Shown here in pieces: positions 25,608 through 34,169 of a stretch of DNA of 64,000 bases. The stretch comes from an uncultured Clostridia bacterium (GTDB lineage Bacteria; Bacillota; Clostridia; UMGS1810). A model generated the notes under the pieces. That model was not told where the DNA came from. It saw nothing but the letters and a program-made list of their open reading frames with translations, and ran no database searches. Numbering within the stretch: the first letter of the stretch is position 1; the number at the start of each line of letters is the position of its first letter. A program made the position numbers and the translations under genes. The stretch lies in the NCBI GenBank assembly GCA_934500705.1, contig CAKSTI010000003.1:157974-221973 (forward strand), written 5' to 3'.

Positions 25608-26781
25608 TTTCGAATACTACACTCCCACAAGAATGATATTCGGTAAGGATACCCATAAAAAAGCGGGCGAGGTCATAAACGCATACGGGTTTAAAAAGGT
25701 TTTGCTCCATTACGGTATGGGCTCGGTTAAAAAGAGCGGGTTGTACGGCGAAGTTACAGATGCGCTCAAATCGGCGGACATAAGCTATATTGAACTTGGC
25801 GGCGTTTGCCCCAACCCAAAGCTTGCAAAGGTCAAAGAGGGAATAGAACTTTGCAGGGAGAACGGCGTTGATTTTATCCTTGCAGTAGGCGGCGGCAGCG
25901 TTATCGACTCGGCAAAGCTGATTGCGGCAGGGAGCCTGTATGACGGCGACCCGTGGGACTTTTCGCTTAAAAAGCAGACGCCGAAGGCGGCGCTTCCCGT
26001 GGGGTGCATACTCACCATCGCCGCATCGGGCAGCGAGATGAGCGACTCGTGCGTTATAAGCAATGACGGATTAAAGCGTGGTTTTTCCTGCGAGCTTAAC
26101 AGACCGCTTTTTTCAATCTGCAACCCGTGCCTTACATATACTGTAAGTCCCTATCAGACGGCGTGCGGAATTGTGGACATAATGATGCATACGGCGGAGC
26201 GGTATTTTACCGTGAGTGAGCCTTTTGACGTTACCGACGAGGTTGCGGAGGGCATACTCAGGAGCGTTATCCGCTGCGGCCGTGCGGTTATGAAAGACCC
26301 GTGCGACTATGAGGCAAGGGCAAATCTTATGTGGGCAGGTTCGCTTTCCCACAATTCGCTGACCGGTGTCGGTACAAAGGTTATGATGGTTTGCCATCAG
26401 CTTGAACACGAGCTGAGCGGAATGTTTGACAGCGTGGCTCACGGCGCAGGACTTGCCGTAATATTTCCCGCTTGGGAGAAGTATATATACAAATATAATC
26501 CGCAAAGATTTGCAAAGTTTGCAATGAACGTGTGGGGCGTGCCGGACGGCGGCAGAACGGCGGAGGAGATAGCAAAAGATGGTATCGACAGATGCGAGGA
26601 CTTCTTTAAAAACTGCCTCAAAATGCCCGTAAGACTGTCTGAACTCGGCATAAACGTCAGCGATGACGACATACGCACAATGAGCGAAAAGTGCACCAAT
26701 TACGGCAAGAGAACACTTGACGACTATACAGAGCTTGCGGAAAATGAAATAGCAGAAATATTTAAAATAGCAAGGGGGTAA
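25600..26781 (+). CDS. Iron-containing alcohol dehydrogenase (butanol dehydrogenase type)
   Basis: A 393-residue group III alcohol dehydrogenase. The nucleotide-binding motif GGGSVIDSAK is near residue 95; iron ligands lie in DIMMHTAERYF, the helix VCHQLEHELSG and SVAHGAGLAV. The sequence NNFEYYTPTRMIFGKD at the start is typical of NAD(P)H-dependent butanol dehydrogenases (YugJ/BdhA type), which reduce aldehydes made in fermentation. Overlap with the methyltransferase and a four-base gap to cdaA suggest cotranscription, with no evident functional tie. Confidence 0.9.
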   Translation: MNNFEYYTPTRMIFGKDTHKKAGEVINAYGFKKVLLHYGMGSVKKSGLYGEVTDALKSADISYIELGGVCPNPKLAKVKEGIELCRENGVDFILAVGGGSVIDSAKLIAAGSLYDGDPWDFSLKKQTPKAALPVGCILTIAASGSEMSDSCVISNDGLKRGFSCELNRPLFSICNPCLTYTVSPYQTACGIVDIMMHTAERYFTVSEPFDVTDEVAEGILRSVIRCGRAVMKDPCDYEARANLMWAGSLSHNSLTGVGTKVMMVCHQLEHELSGMFDSVAHGAGLAVIFPAWEKYIYKYNPQRFAKFAMNVWGVPDGGRTAEEIAKDGIDRCEDFFKNCLKMPVRLSELGINVSDDDIRTMSEKCTNYGKRTLDDYTELAENEIAEIFKIARG

Positions 26782-26785
26782 TGCA

Positions 26786-27637
26786 GTGAGCGATTTTTGG
26801 ACTTTTTTAATTCAGAATATAAGCCTTATACGACTTAGGGATATTGTGGACATTCTGATTGTCACCTTTGTCATCTACAACGGCATTAAGCTGGTTAAAG
26901 AAACGAGAGCGGTTCAGATTATAAAGGGAATTTTGATACTTGTAATTGCAACACCCGTTGCAAACTGGCTCGGACTTAATGCCATAGGCTATCTGCTTGC
27001 AAACACAATGCAGGTGGGCGTGCTTGCCATAATCATAGTTTTCCATCCGGAAATCAGACGTGTGCTCGAAAAAATGGGTACAAGCACAGCCGGTTCGATT
27101 TTCGGCAGCAATGACGAAATTGAGGACGTGGCGGACGCCGTGTGCCAGGCGTCGCAGTATATGGCGGAGCACAAAATCGGTGCGCTTATGCTTTTGGAGC
27201 GCAACACAAAGCTCGGCGACATAATGAAGTCGGGTACGGCGCTTGACGCACAGATTTCACCACAGCTTCTTATTAACATCTTTATGTCAAACACACCCCT
27301 GCACGACGGGGCAACGGTAATCGGCGGCAACAAGATAAAGGCAAGCGCCTGCTTTTTGCCGCTTACGCAGAACAATAACTTTTCCAAAGAGCTTGGAACA
27401 AGACACCGTGCGGCAATAGGCGTTTCGGAAATTGCCGACTGCATATCTATTGTTGTGTCCGAGGAAACGGGTAAAATTTCAATAGCTATGGACGGCGAAC
27501 TTAAAAGAGGAGTAAGCGTCGAGGAGCTGAGAAATACTATAATCCGTGTTATGGGCAATGACAATCAGAGCAGTGAGGACGAGGTCAAGAGCGGATTTGT
27601 GGATAAAATTTCACAGTGGGTGGTGAAGAAAAAATGA
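26786..27637 (+). CDS. cdaA: Diadenylate cyclase CdaA
   Basis: A 283-residue membrane c-di-AMP synthase. Three predicted transmembrane helices fall in residues 20-90 (VDILIVTFVIYNGI, IKGILILVIATPVANW, VGVLAIIIVF), followed by the DisA_N catalytic domain with DGA at 174-176 (PLHDGATVIG) and RHR at 206-208 (TRHRAAIG). C-di-AMP controls potassium and osmolyte balance and cell-wall homeostasis in Firmicutes. Start is GTG at 26786 after AAGGGGG. The order cdaA-cdaR-glmM is the conserved one; GlmM is known to bind and inhibit CdaA in other species. Confidence 0.97.
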   Translation: MSDFWTFLIQNISLIRLRDIVDILIVTFVIYNGIKLVKETRAVQIIKGILILVIATPVANWLGLNAIGYLLANTMQVGVLAIIIVFHPEIRRVLEKMGTSTAGSIFGSNDEIEDVADAVCQASQYMAEHKIGALMLLERNTKLGDIMKSGTALDAQISPQLLINIFMSNTPLHDGATVIGGNKIKASACFLPLTQNNNFSKELGTRHRAAIGVSEIADCISIVVSEETGKISIAMDGELKRGVSVEELRNTIIRVMGNDNQSSEDEVKSGFVDKISQWVVKKK

Positions 27638-28587
27638 AAGATATTTTCAAAACTAACTGGTTTGTTGCGCTCGTTTCTTTTCTCTGCGCCGTTGTTATAT
27701 GGGTGTACGTTGTGTATCAGATAAACCCTATGTACGAAACAACGGTCAGAAAAATACCGATTAAGTATATGTACCAATCCTCGGATTTTGACTCCGGAAA
27801 ACTTATGATTTTGTCATCGAACAGCGAAACTGCGGATATAAAAATCAGAGGCAAGCGCAGCACCGTTTCCAAACTGAAACGTGACGATATTCAGTGCAGT
27901 GTCGATATGACCGACGCCGACAGCGCCGGAACGTACAGCCTTGCCTTAAAGGTCAACTTTAACGTGGACGGCATAGAGCTTACGTCAAAGTCGCCGTACA
28001 GCATCAATTTGGTTGTAGACGATGTTATCACCGTGGAAAAGGATATAGAAATAGACGTTCACGGCAAGCCGGCAGACGGGTTCATTGCTGAGAGCGTGGA
28101 GTATTCTCCGCTTAAAATAAGGTTGACGGGCGCAAGGAGCATTGTAAAAAAGATTAAAACCGCACTTATTTCGGTTGACCTCACAGGCGCGTCCGACACA
28201 ATCTCCGGCAGGTATAAAATAAAGCTGTACGACAAGGACGGCAACCTTTTCAGCGATGACAGGGTGAGCAAGAACATCACCTATACCGAGCTTAAATACA
28301 ACATATTCCAGAATAAATCCATAGACATAGAGCCGGCGCTCTCCGGAAGTGCAAACAAGAACGGAGAAAAGGTCACCATTTCAAAGGTTCAGCCGTCCAA
28401 GGCGTCCGTGATAGGTGACAAGCGTGAGCTTTTGAACATTGATAAACTGGAAACCGAGGAAATAGATGTGTCGCATATTAAAGACGGCGACACGGTAAAA
28501 GTCAAGCTCAAACCTCTGCCGGAAAACGCAAGGTTTGACGAGGACATCACAGAAGTTGAAGTTACATTTAAAACTACTCAGAAATAG
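27634..28587 (+). CDS. cdaR: CdaA regulatory protein CdaR (YbbR repeats)
   Basis: A 317-residue protein with one N-terminal transmembrane helix (WFVALVSFLCAVVIWVYVVYQI, residues 7-28) and extracellular YbbR-like repeats thereafter (for example VEKDIEIDVHGKPADGFIAESVEYSPLKIRLTGARS reads as one unit boundary). CdaR binds and tunes CdaA. It starts inside the cdaA stop codon (ATGA). Two to three YbbR units are apparent, fewer than the four of B. subtilis. Confidence 0.92.
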   Translation: MKDIFKTNWFVALVSFLCAVVIWVYVVYQINPMYETTVRKIPIKYMYQSSDFDSGKLMILSSNSETADIKIRGKRSTVSKLKRDDIQCSVDMTDADSAGTYSLALKVNFNVDGIELTSKSPYSINLVVDDVITVEKDIEIDVHGKPADGFIAESVEYSPLKIRLTGARSIVKKIKTALISVDLTGASDTISGRYKIKLYDKDGNLFSDDRVSKNITYTELKYNIFQNKSIDIEPALSGSANKNGEKVTISKVQPSKASVIGDKRELLNIDKLETEEIDVSHIKDGDTVKVKLKPLPENARFDEDITEVEVTFKTTQK

Positions 28588-28602
28588 CACAAGGAGGACA
28601 TT

Positions 28603-29952
28603 ATGGGAAGAATTTTCGGAACAGACGGAGTAAGAGGTATCGCCAATTCGGAGCTTACCGCACAGCTTGCATTCAAGCTCGGTCAGGCGGGGGCAAAGGT
28701 GCTAACCAAAAATTGCAGCGGAGCGCCAAAGATACTTGTGGGCAAGGATACCCGTGCATCGGGAGATATGTTGGAGGCAAGCCTCAATGCCGGCTTTTGC
28801 ACAATGGGTGCGCAGGTTTACTGCGTCGGAGTGCTGCCGACCCCGGCTGTGGCTTATCTCATAAGAAAATATAATATGGACGCCGGAGTTGTAATCAGTG
28901 CGTCGCATAATCCTATGGAGTACAACGGCATCAAGTTTTTCAGCAGTGAAGGCTATAAGCTCAGTGACGAACTCGAAGCGGAAATCGAGGAGTATGTCCT
29001 CGACGGCAAAGATTTGGGAGAGCTCCCCGTAGGCAAAGACGTCGGCAGAGTGCATACAAAGAGGAGCGGTATGCAGGATTATGTTGACTATATCCGCAGT
29101 ACCGTTGACGGAGATTTCTCAAACCTCAAAATTGCACTTGACTGCGCAAACGGTGCGTCCTTTGAGTGTGCAAAACTGCTCTTTGGCTCCCTCGGAGCAA
29201 AGGCGGAGTACATTTGCAACACGCCCGACGGATGCAACATCAATGACGGCTGCGGCTCAACGCATACGCAAAAGCTGAGCGAATACGTAAAAAACGGCGG
29301 CTTTGACCTCGGTCTTGCCTTTGACGGCGATGCGGACAGACTCCTTGCAGTTGACGAAAACGGCACTCTGGTGGACGGCGACAAGATTATGGCAATCTGT
29401 GCGCTCGAACTCAAAAAGCAGGGCAAACTCAAAAGGGACACCGTTGTGGCTACCGTTATGAGCAACCTCGGATTTTTTAACGCTCTTAAAGCTAACGGCA
29501 TTAAATACGAACAGACGACAGTGGGGGACAGATACGTCCTTGAAAATATGCTTGCCAACGGCTACTGCATAGGCGGCGAGCAGTCGGGACACATAATATT
29601 CTTAGACTACAACACAACCGGCGACGGACTTATGACGGCAGTGCGCCTTACCTGCGCATTGCGTGACAGCGGAAAGAAAATGAGCGACCTTGCCTCTGTT
29701 GTTGAAATTCTGCCCCAGGTGCTTGTGAACGCCAGGATTAAAAACGAAAACAAAAATACTTATATGGAAAATAAAGAAATTGCCGAAGCAATACGCAAAA
29801 TAGAGGAAAAATTTGCCGGTAACGGCAGAGTGCTCATACGCCCGTCCGGCACGGAGCCGCTCGTGCGTGTTATGCTCGAAGGCAAGGATAAAAGCGAGAT
29901 TAAGGAGGAGGCCACAGCGCTTGCAAAAATGATTGAGGAGCGCCTTGGCTGA
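28603..29952 (+). CDS. glmM: Phosphoglucosamine mutase
   Basis: A 449-residue GlmM, interconverting glucosamine-6-phosphate and glucosamine-1-phosphate for UDP-GlcNAc synthesis. Catalytic Ser101 is in VISASHNP, the metal loop DGDADR lies near 245, and the phosphate-binding RPSGTEPLVRV is near the C-terminus. Length is normal for the family. GGAGGAC precedes the ATG; 15-base gap to cdaR. Confidence 0.97.
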   Translation: MGRIFGTDGVRGIANSELTAQLAFKLGQAGAKVLTKNCSGAPKILVGKDTRASGDMLEASLNAGFCTMGAQVYCVGVLPTPAVAYLIRKYNMDAGVVISASHNPMEYNGIKFFSSEGYKLSDELEAEIEEYVLDGKDLGELPVGKDVGRVHTKRSGMQDYVDYIRSTVDGDFSNLKIALDCANGASFECAKLLFGSLGAKAEYICNTPDGCNINDGCGSTHTQKLSEYVKNGGFDLGLAFDGDADRLLAVDENGTLVDGDKIMAICALELKKQGKLKRDTVVATVMSNLGFFNALKANGIKYEQTTVGDRYVLENMLANGYCIGGEQSGHIIFLDYNTTGDGLMTAVRLTCALRDSGKKMSDLASVVEILPQVLVNARIKNENKNTYMENKEIAEAIRKIEEKFAGNGRVLIRPSGTEPLVRVMLEGKDKSEIKEEATALAKMIEERLG

Positions 29953-29958
29953 TAGAAT

Positions 29959-30603
29959 ATGACAAAGAAGGAACGTGCCGCAAAGATACAGGAGGTTTTT
30001 GACGTGGTGTATAAGGACGCCGAGTGTTCTCTCGATTACCGCACACCGCACGAACTTTTGGTTGCCGTTCAGCTCTCGGCGCAGTGCACAGACGCAAGGG
30101 TTAATATTGTGACCAAAGACCTGTTTAAAAGGTACAAAAGCGTGTACGAATTTGCCGGGGCGGACGAGGACGAGCTTGCCGCAATAATCCGCCCGTGCGG
30201 ATTTTACAAAAACAAGGCAAAAAACATAATAGCCTCGTCCAAAGACATCGTCAGTCGCTTCGGTGGAGAAATTCCCTCCACTATGGAGGAACTCACTTCG
30301 CTTGCGGGAGTCGGCAGAAAGACGGCAAATCTTATCTTGGGCGACGTTTTCTCACAGCCGGCAATCGTCGTGGATACGCACTGCATAAGACTTACAAACC
30401 GCTTTGGATTGGTAAAGGAGAGCGACCCTGTAAAGATAGAGTTTGCCCTCAGAAAGATATTAAATCCCAAAACGAGCAACCGCTTTTGCCACCAGCTTGT
30501 TCTCCACGGCAGAGCGGTTTGCCGTGCAAGAAATCCGAATTGCGCCGAGTGCCCCGTAAATGAGCTGTGCAAATATTACAAGGACAGTAAAAAAGATGAA
30601 TAA
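29959..30603 (+). CDS. nth: Endonuclease III
   Basis: A 214-residue DNA glycosylase/AP lyase that removes oxidised pyrimidines. The helix-hairpin-helix LAGVGRKTAN carries catalytic Lys121, and Asp139 is in VVDTHCIRL. The 4Fe-4S cluster ligands Cys188, Cys195, Cys198 and Cys204 (C-x6-C-x2-C-x5-C) are complete. Its end overlaps the peptidase start by eight bases. Confidence 0.96.
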   Translation: MTKKERAAKIQEVFDVVYKDAECSLDYRTPHELLVAVQLSAQCTDARVNIVTKDLFKRYKSVYEFAGADEDELAAIIRPCGFYKNKAKNIIASSKDIVSRFGGEIPSTMEELTSLAGVGRKTANLILGDVFSQPAIVVDTHCIRLTNRFGLVKESDPVKIEFALRKILNPKTSNRFCHQLVLHGRAVCRARNPNCAECPVNELCKYYKDSKKDE

Positions 30604-31636
30604 AAGAATTGAATTATTAAGAAAATATATTAGCGACAAAGGCTTGGATGCAGTTATTGTGACAAACGAGAGTAACGTCCGCTATTTCAGCGATTTTACG
30701 GGAGAAGGACATCTTGTAATTTCTCCGTCGTCACTTGTGCTTTGCACAGATTTCCGCTATACGGAGCAGGCAAAAATCCAGTCGCCGGGCTTTGAAATTG
30801 CGGATATTGCAAAGGTCAGACAGTCCGATGTTCTCGCAGAATTTAAAACCGTCGGATTTGAGAACAAGACAATATCGTATGACGAATTCGGCGTGTTTTC
30901 AAAGTGCGTGGACAAGATGGTGAATTTGGACTTTGCCCTCACCGATATGCGTGCCGTCAAGGACGGGGACGAAATCGAGTGCATAAAGGCGGCGGAGCAC
31001 ATAGGCGATATGGCGTTTGAGCATATTTTAAAATTTATCAAACCCGGAGTCAGCGAGCGTGACATTGCCCTTGAACTTGAATTCTTTATGCGCAAAAGCG
31101 GTGCTGAGGCAATGAGCTTTTCGCCGATAGCCGCCGCAGGTGCGCACGGTTCGATGCCCCACGCAGAGCCGGGGGATTACACGGTTAAAAACGGCGATTT
31201 TATAGTTATGGACTTCGGCTGTAAATACAAAGGCTATTGCAGCGATATGACACGTACCGTCTGCGTCGGCAAGGCAACCGACGAGCAGAAAAATGTTTAC
31301 AACACCGTTTTGAAGGCTCAGACGGAGTCGCTCGCAATGCTTTGCGCAGGCGCAAACCCGTCCGAGGTTCACCGCCTCGCTCAAAGGATTATAGACGCAG
31401 ACTATACCGGAACATTCGGTCACGCCCTCGGTCACGGAGTCGGGCTTGACATTCACGAACGCCCCGTGCTCTCGCCGAAAAACAATGTCCCCCTTGTACG
31501 CTCCAACGTCGTAACGGTTGAGCCGGGCATATATCTTGCGGGAAAATTCGGCGTTAGAATTGAGGACGTTGCCGTTATTTGCGATGAAAATATAATAAAT
31601 CTTACAAATTCAGACAAAAATTTGATAGAATTATAG
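30596..31636 (+). CDS. Xaa-Pro aminopeptidase (M24B)
   Basis: A 346-residue peptidase of the pita-bread fold. The N-terminal domain begins MNKRIELLRKYISDKGLDAVIV; the dinuclear metal ligands are visible as the two Asp in VMDFGCKYKGYCSDMTRT, His in GHALGHGVGLDIHE, Glu in TVEPGIYL and Glu in VRIEDVAVI. It removes N-terminal residues next to proline. The start codon lies inside the nth gene, so translation is coupled. In many Firmicutes this gene directly precedes efp, as here. Confidence 0.93.
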   Translation: MNKRIELLRKYISDKGLDAVIVTNESNVRYFSDFTGEGHLVISPSSLVLCTDFRYTEQAKIQSPGFEIADIAKVRQSDVLAEFKTVGFENKTISYDEFGVFSKCVDKMVNLDFALTDMRAVKDGDEIECIKAAEHIGDMAFEHILKFIKPGVSERDIALELEFFMRKSGAEAMSFSPIAAAGAHGSMPHAEPGDYTVKNGDFIVMDFGCKYKGYCSDMTRTVCVGKATDEQKNVYNTVLKAQTESLAMLCAGANPSEVHRLAQRIIDADYTGTFGHALGHGVGLDIHERPVLSPKNNVPLVRSNVVTVEPGIYLAGKFGVRIEDVAVICDENIINLTNSDKNLIEL

Positions 31637-31665
31637 CAAAAAATGGTCTTTTTTTCAAAAAAGAC

Positions 31666-31694
31666 TTGAAAAATATGTAATTATACATTACAAT
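31666..31694 (+). promoter_or_regulatory. Sigma-A promoter of efp
   Basis: TTGAAA (31666-31671), 17-base spacer, TACAAT (31689-31694). An A/T-rich inverted repeat just before it (31646-31665, GTC plus seven T with the complement) may end the upstream operon. Confidence 0.7.
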
Positions 31695-31734
31695 AGTATT
31701 ATCTGTTAAAATGACTAATCGGAGGTATTTTATA

Positions 31735-32292
31735 ATGATTACAGCAGGAGATTTCAGAAACGGAAAAACATTTGAGCTTGACGGCGGAGTTTGGCAGATT
31801 GTTGAGTTTCAGCACGTTAAACCCGGTAAAGGCGCTGCCTTTGTCAGAACAAAGATAAAAAATGTTATAACCGGTTCTGTCGTTGAAAAAACATTCAGAC
31901 CCACAGAAAAATTTGAGGAAGCATTTATCGAGAGAAAAGATATGCAGTACTCATATGCGGACGGTTCACTCTATTACTTTATGGATATGGAAACATTTGA
32001 TATGCTTCCGATTAATGAGGATATGATAGTAGATAAGATGAAGTTCGTTAAGGAAAACGACACTTGCAAAATTCTTTCATACAAGGGCAGCGTTTTCGAC
32101 ATCGAGCCGCCTACATTCGTAGAGCTTGAAGTTACCGAAACAGAGCCGGGATTTAAGGGTGATACATCAACGGGCGCAACAAAGCCGTGCACACTCGAAA
32201 CGGGCGCACAGCTTATGGTTCCGCTTTTCATAAACCAGGGAGATAAAATCCGTGTTGACACCAGAACAGGTGAATATATGGAGAGAGCATAA
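31735..32292 (+). CDS. efp: Elongation factor P
   Basis: A 185-residue EF-P, full length, with three beta-barrel domains. It rescues ribosomes stalled at polyproline. The tip loop HVKPGKGAAFVR has Lys32, the residue that carries a 5-aminopentanol group in Bacillus. No EpmA/EpmB genes are nearby, but a YfmF/YfmH-type M16 pair, linked to this modification in Firmicutes, is encoded at 56777-59344. ATG 31735 follows CGGAGGT. Confidence 0.97.
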   Translation: MITAGDFRNGKTFELDGGVWQIVEFQHVKPGKGAAFVRTKIKNVITGSVVEKTFRPTEKFEEAFIERKDMQYSYADGSLYYFMDMETFDMLPINEDMIVDKMKFVKENDTCKILSYKGSVFDIEPPTFVELEVTETEPGFKGDTSTGATKPCTLETGAQLMVPLFINQGDKIRVDTRTGEYMERA

Positions 32293-32302
32293 GGAGGAGA
32301 AT

Positions 32303-32713
32303 ATGGAGAATATTTCAAAACAGATTTTTTATTTAAGAGGTATGATGGACGGTATGGAGTTTGACTCATCAAGCAAAGAGGGCAGAATTTTTGAGTCAAT
32401 TCTTGCAGTACTCGACGAGATTAACGAGTCGATAGACGAGCTGTTCGACTATCAGGACGAAATGGCAGAGCAGGTCAATATGATTGACGAGGATCTCGCA
32501 GAGGTTGAAAGCGAGCTTGCCGACGAATGTGACGATTGCTGCTGCTGCGACGATGACGATGATTTGGAGTACTACGAGATTGAGTGCCCCAAGTGCGGCG
32601 AAACAATCTGCCTTGATGAGGACTTTTTCAACAGTGATGACGACATTGTTTGCCCCAACTGCGGCGAGAATATCGACATTGAATTTGATGACGACGACAC
32701 AGACGAAGAATAA
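32303..32713 (+). CDS. CD1247 N-terminal-domain protein with acidic stretch and zinc ribbon
   Basis: A 136-residue very acidic protein. Residues 1-75 form a helical, heptad-like domain (ISKQIFYLRGMMDGMEF, then LDEINESIDELFDYQDEMAEQV) as found in the clostridial CD1247 group; a cysteine cluster CDDCCCCDDDDD follows; the C-terminus is a small zinc ribbon with CPKCGE and CPNCGE pairs and an acidic tail. It lies ten bases behind efp, an arrangement common in Clostridia. The function is not known. AGGAGGAG precedes ATG 32303. Confidence 0.85.
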   Translation: MENISKQIFYLRGMMDGMEFDSSSKEGRIFESILAVLDEINESIDELFDYQDEMAEQVNMIDEDLAEVESELADECDDCCCCDDDDDLEYYEIECPKCGETICLDEDFFNSDDDIVCPNCGENIDIEFDDDDTDEE

Positions 32714-32723
32714 AATTTTTAAT

Positions 32724-32757
32724 TGCACCCACGGAGAGCTTTCCGTGGGTGCATAAT
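32724..32757 (+). terminator. Hairpin terminator after the efp unit
   Basis: A 12-bp perfect stem TGCACCCACGGA (32724-32735) with TCCGTGGGTGCA (32742-32753), followed by TAATTTT. Readthrough is likely, as the next start is 19 bases on. Confidence 0.65.
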
Positions 32758-32772
32758 TTTAAGGAGGGGAAT

Positions 32773-34041
32773 ATGAAGTATTTGTTGCTCCCGGTGCTTT
32801 TCATTGCTCTGGGAATTTTTCTTACTGCCGATACAAAGTACAAAGTTTTCGGACGAATTTTAACCACAGCCGCAGCGGTGGTTTTATCTGCGTTTTTGTG
32901 GTTTGTGTCGGTGCTTGTTTTGTTGCTCGGCAATGCCTGCGGTGATGTTTATTCAGTAATACTTACCGTGTTTGCTGTGACTGCGCTTGCGCTTTTTGTT
33001 GGAATAATATGGGGCAAGGGCAGAAAAAAACAGCTCTTAATTCCGACAGTCGGTATAATGATGATATGCGTACTTTCCGCAGGGTTCACCTATTGCCGTC
33101 AGCGGTACACCGACGCTTTACCTGAGGTAAGCGAAAACGACAGCCTGCTTTTAGAATACGCTCCGTATTACAGCAAAACAAAGGTTGCTGAAATTGATGG
33201 CGAGCCTACGTTTAAGATAACAGACAACAATATTCCCGTTATGGACGGCGCAACCGCTCTCTACCCGATATACAGTGCGTTTGCAAAGGCGGTATACCCG
33301 AAATGCGCAACAGACAGTATTGTTTATGAGAAAAGCGGCAAACCGTATATGAATAAGAATACATATTTAAGGTGCAATAAAACAAGCGGTGCGTACGAAA
33401 ATATTGTAACCGGCGATGCGGATATTATCTTTGTTGCCGCACCGTCCGAGGAACAGAGAAAGTTTGCGGAGAAAAAAGGCGTTGAGCTTGTTTACACGCC
33501 GATAGGCAAAGAGGCGTTTGTATTTTTCGTCAACTCCAAAAATCCCATTGAAAGTTTAAGCACAGAGCAGATAAAAAGTATATACTCCGGCAAAATCAGG
33601 AATTGGTCCAAGCTCGGCGTGAACGGCTTCGGCAGAATAAAGGCTTTTCAGCGCAGTGAGGGGAGCGGAAGTCAGACAGCTTTGGAAAATCTTATGCAGG
33701 GCGTAAAGCTTGCAAAAGCACCAAAGGAAAATGTTGTGGAAACTATGGGCGGCATACTTGAAAAAACGGCGGATTACAGGAACTTTAAAAATGCGCTCGG
33801 CTTTTCTTTCCGCTTTTACTCTGCGCAAATGGTTAAAAATAAGTACATAAAACTTCTTGACATAGACGGTGTTTCTCCTACGGTTGAAAATATTAAAAAC
33901 GGCACATATCCTCTCACCTCGCAGTTTTATGCCGTAACACGTTCAGATGCGGACGAAAATACCAAAAATCTGCTCGAATGGCTCAAATCCGACCAGGGAA
34001 AGGAACTTATCGAAAAAACGGGTTATACGCCTCTTGACTGA
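32773..34041 (+). CDS. Membrane-anchored PstS-like substrate-binding protein
   Basis: A 422-residue protein with an unusual plan: about four predicted transmembrane helices in residues 1-105 (LLLPVLFIALGIF, TTAAAVVLSAFLWFVSVLVLLL, VYSVILTVFAVTALALFVGIIW, LLIPTVGIMMICVLSAGF), then a periplasmic-binding-protein type II domain of the PstS kind (PVMDGATALYPIYSAFA, ADIIFVAAPSEEQ, FFVNSKNPIESLSTEQIKSIYSGKIRNW, FQRSEGSGSQTALE). The binding domain matches phosphate-type ligand loops, but no PstC/PstA/PstB genes are near. Ordinary PstS is a lipoprotein with a single signal. It may be a sensor or a scavenging protein. AGGAGGGG precedes ATG 32773. Confidence 0.75.
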   Translation: MKYLLLPVLFIALGIFLTADTKYKVFGRILTTAAAVVLSAFLWFVSVLVLLLGNACGDVYSVILTVFAVTALALFVGIIWGKGRKKQLLIPTVGIMMICVLSAGFTYCRQRYTDALPEVSENDSLLLEYAPYYSKTKVAEIDGEPTFKITDNNIPVMDGATALYPIYSAFAKAVYPKCATDSIVYEKSGKPYMNKNTYLRCNKTSGAYENIVTGDADIIFVAAPSEEQRKFAEKKGVELVYTPIGKEAFVFFVNSKNPIESLSTEQIKSIYSGKIRNWSKLGVNGFGRIKAFQRSEGSGSQTALENLMQGVKLAKAPKENVVETMGGILEKTADYRNFKNALGFSFRFYSAQMVKNKYIKLLDIDGVSPTVENIKNGTYPLTSQFYAVTRSDADENTKNLLEWLKSDQGKELIEKTGYTPLD

Positions 34042-34043
34042 CA

Positions 34044-34089
34044 GAGGGGGTAAAAAAATCAACCCCTTTTATACGGATTTTTTACCCTC
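34044..34089 (+). terminator. Hairpin terminator upstream of the rhamnose promoter
   Basis: GAGGGGGTAAAAAA (from 34044) can pair with TTTTTTACCCTC (to 34089), with two unpaired G; an inner AGGGG/CCCCT pairing is also possible. It probably ends transcription from the PstS-like gene. Confidence 0.55.
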
Positions 34090-34096
34090 CCGGCGG

Positions 34097-34125
34097 TTGA
34101 CATATCAGGTGCTGTATAGTATAAT
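34097..34125 (+). promoter_or_regulatory. Full-consensus sigma-A promoter of the rhamnose operon
   Basis: TTGACA (34097-34102), exactly 17 bases, TATAAT (34120-34125). The start codon of the first gene is 45 bases beyond the -10. Confidence 0.85.
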
Positions 34126-34169
34126 TGTACTGACATTATTTGTGATTTTTTCACCAATCGGAGGTTTAT

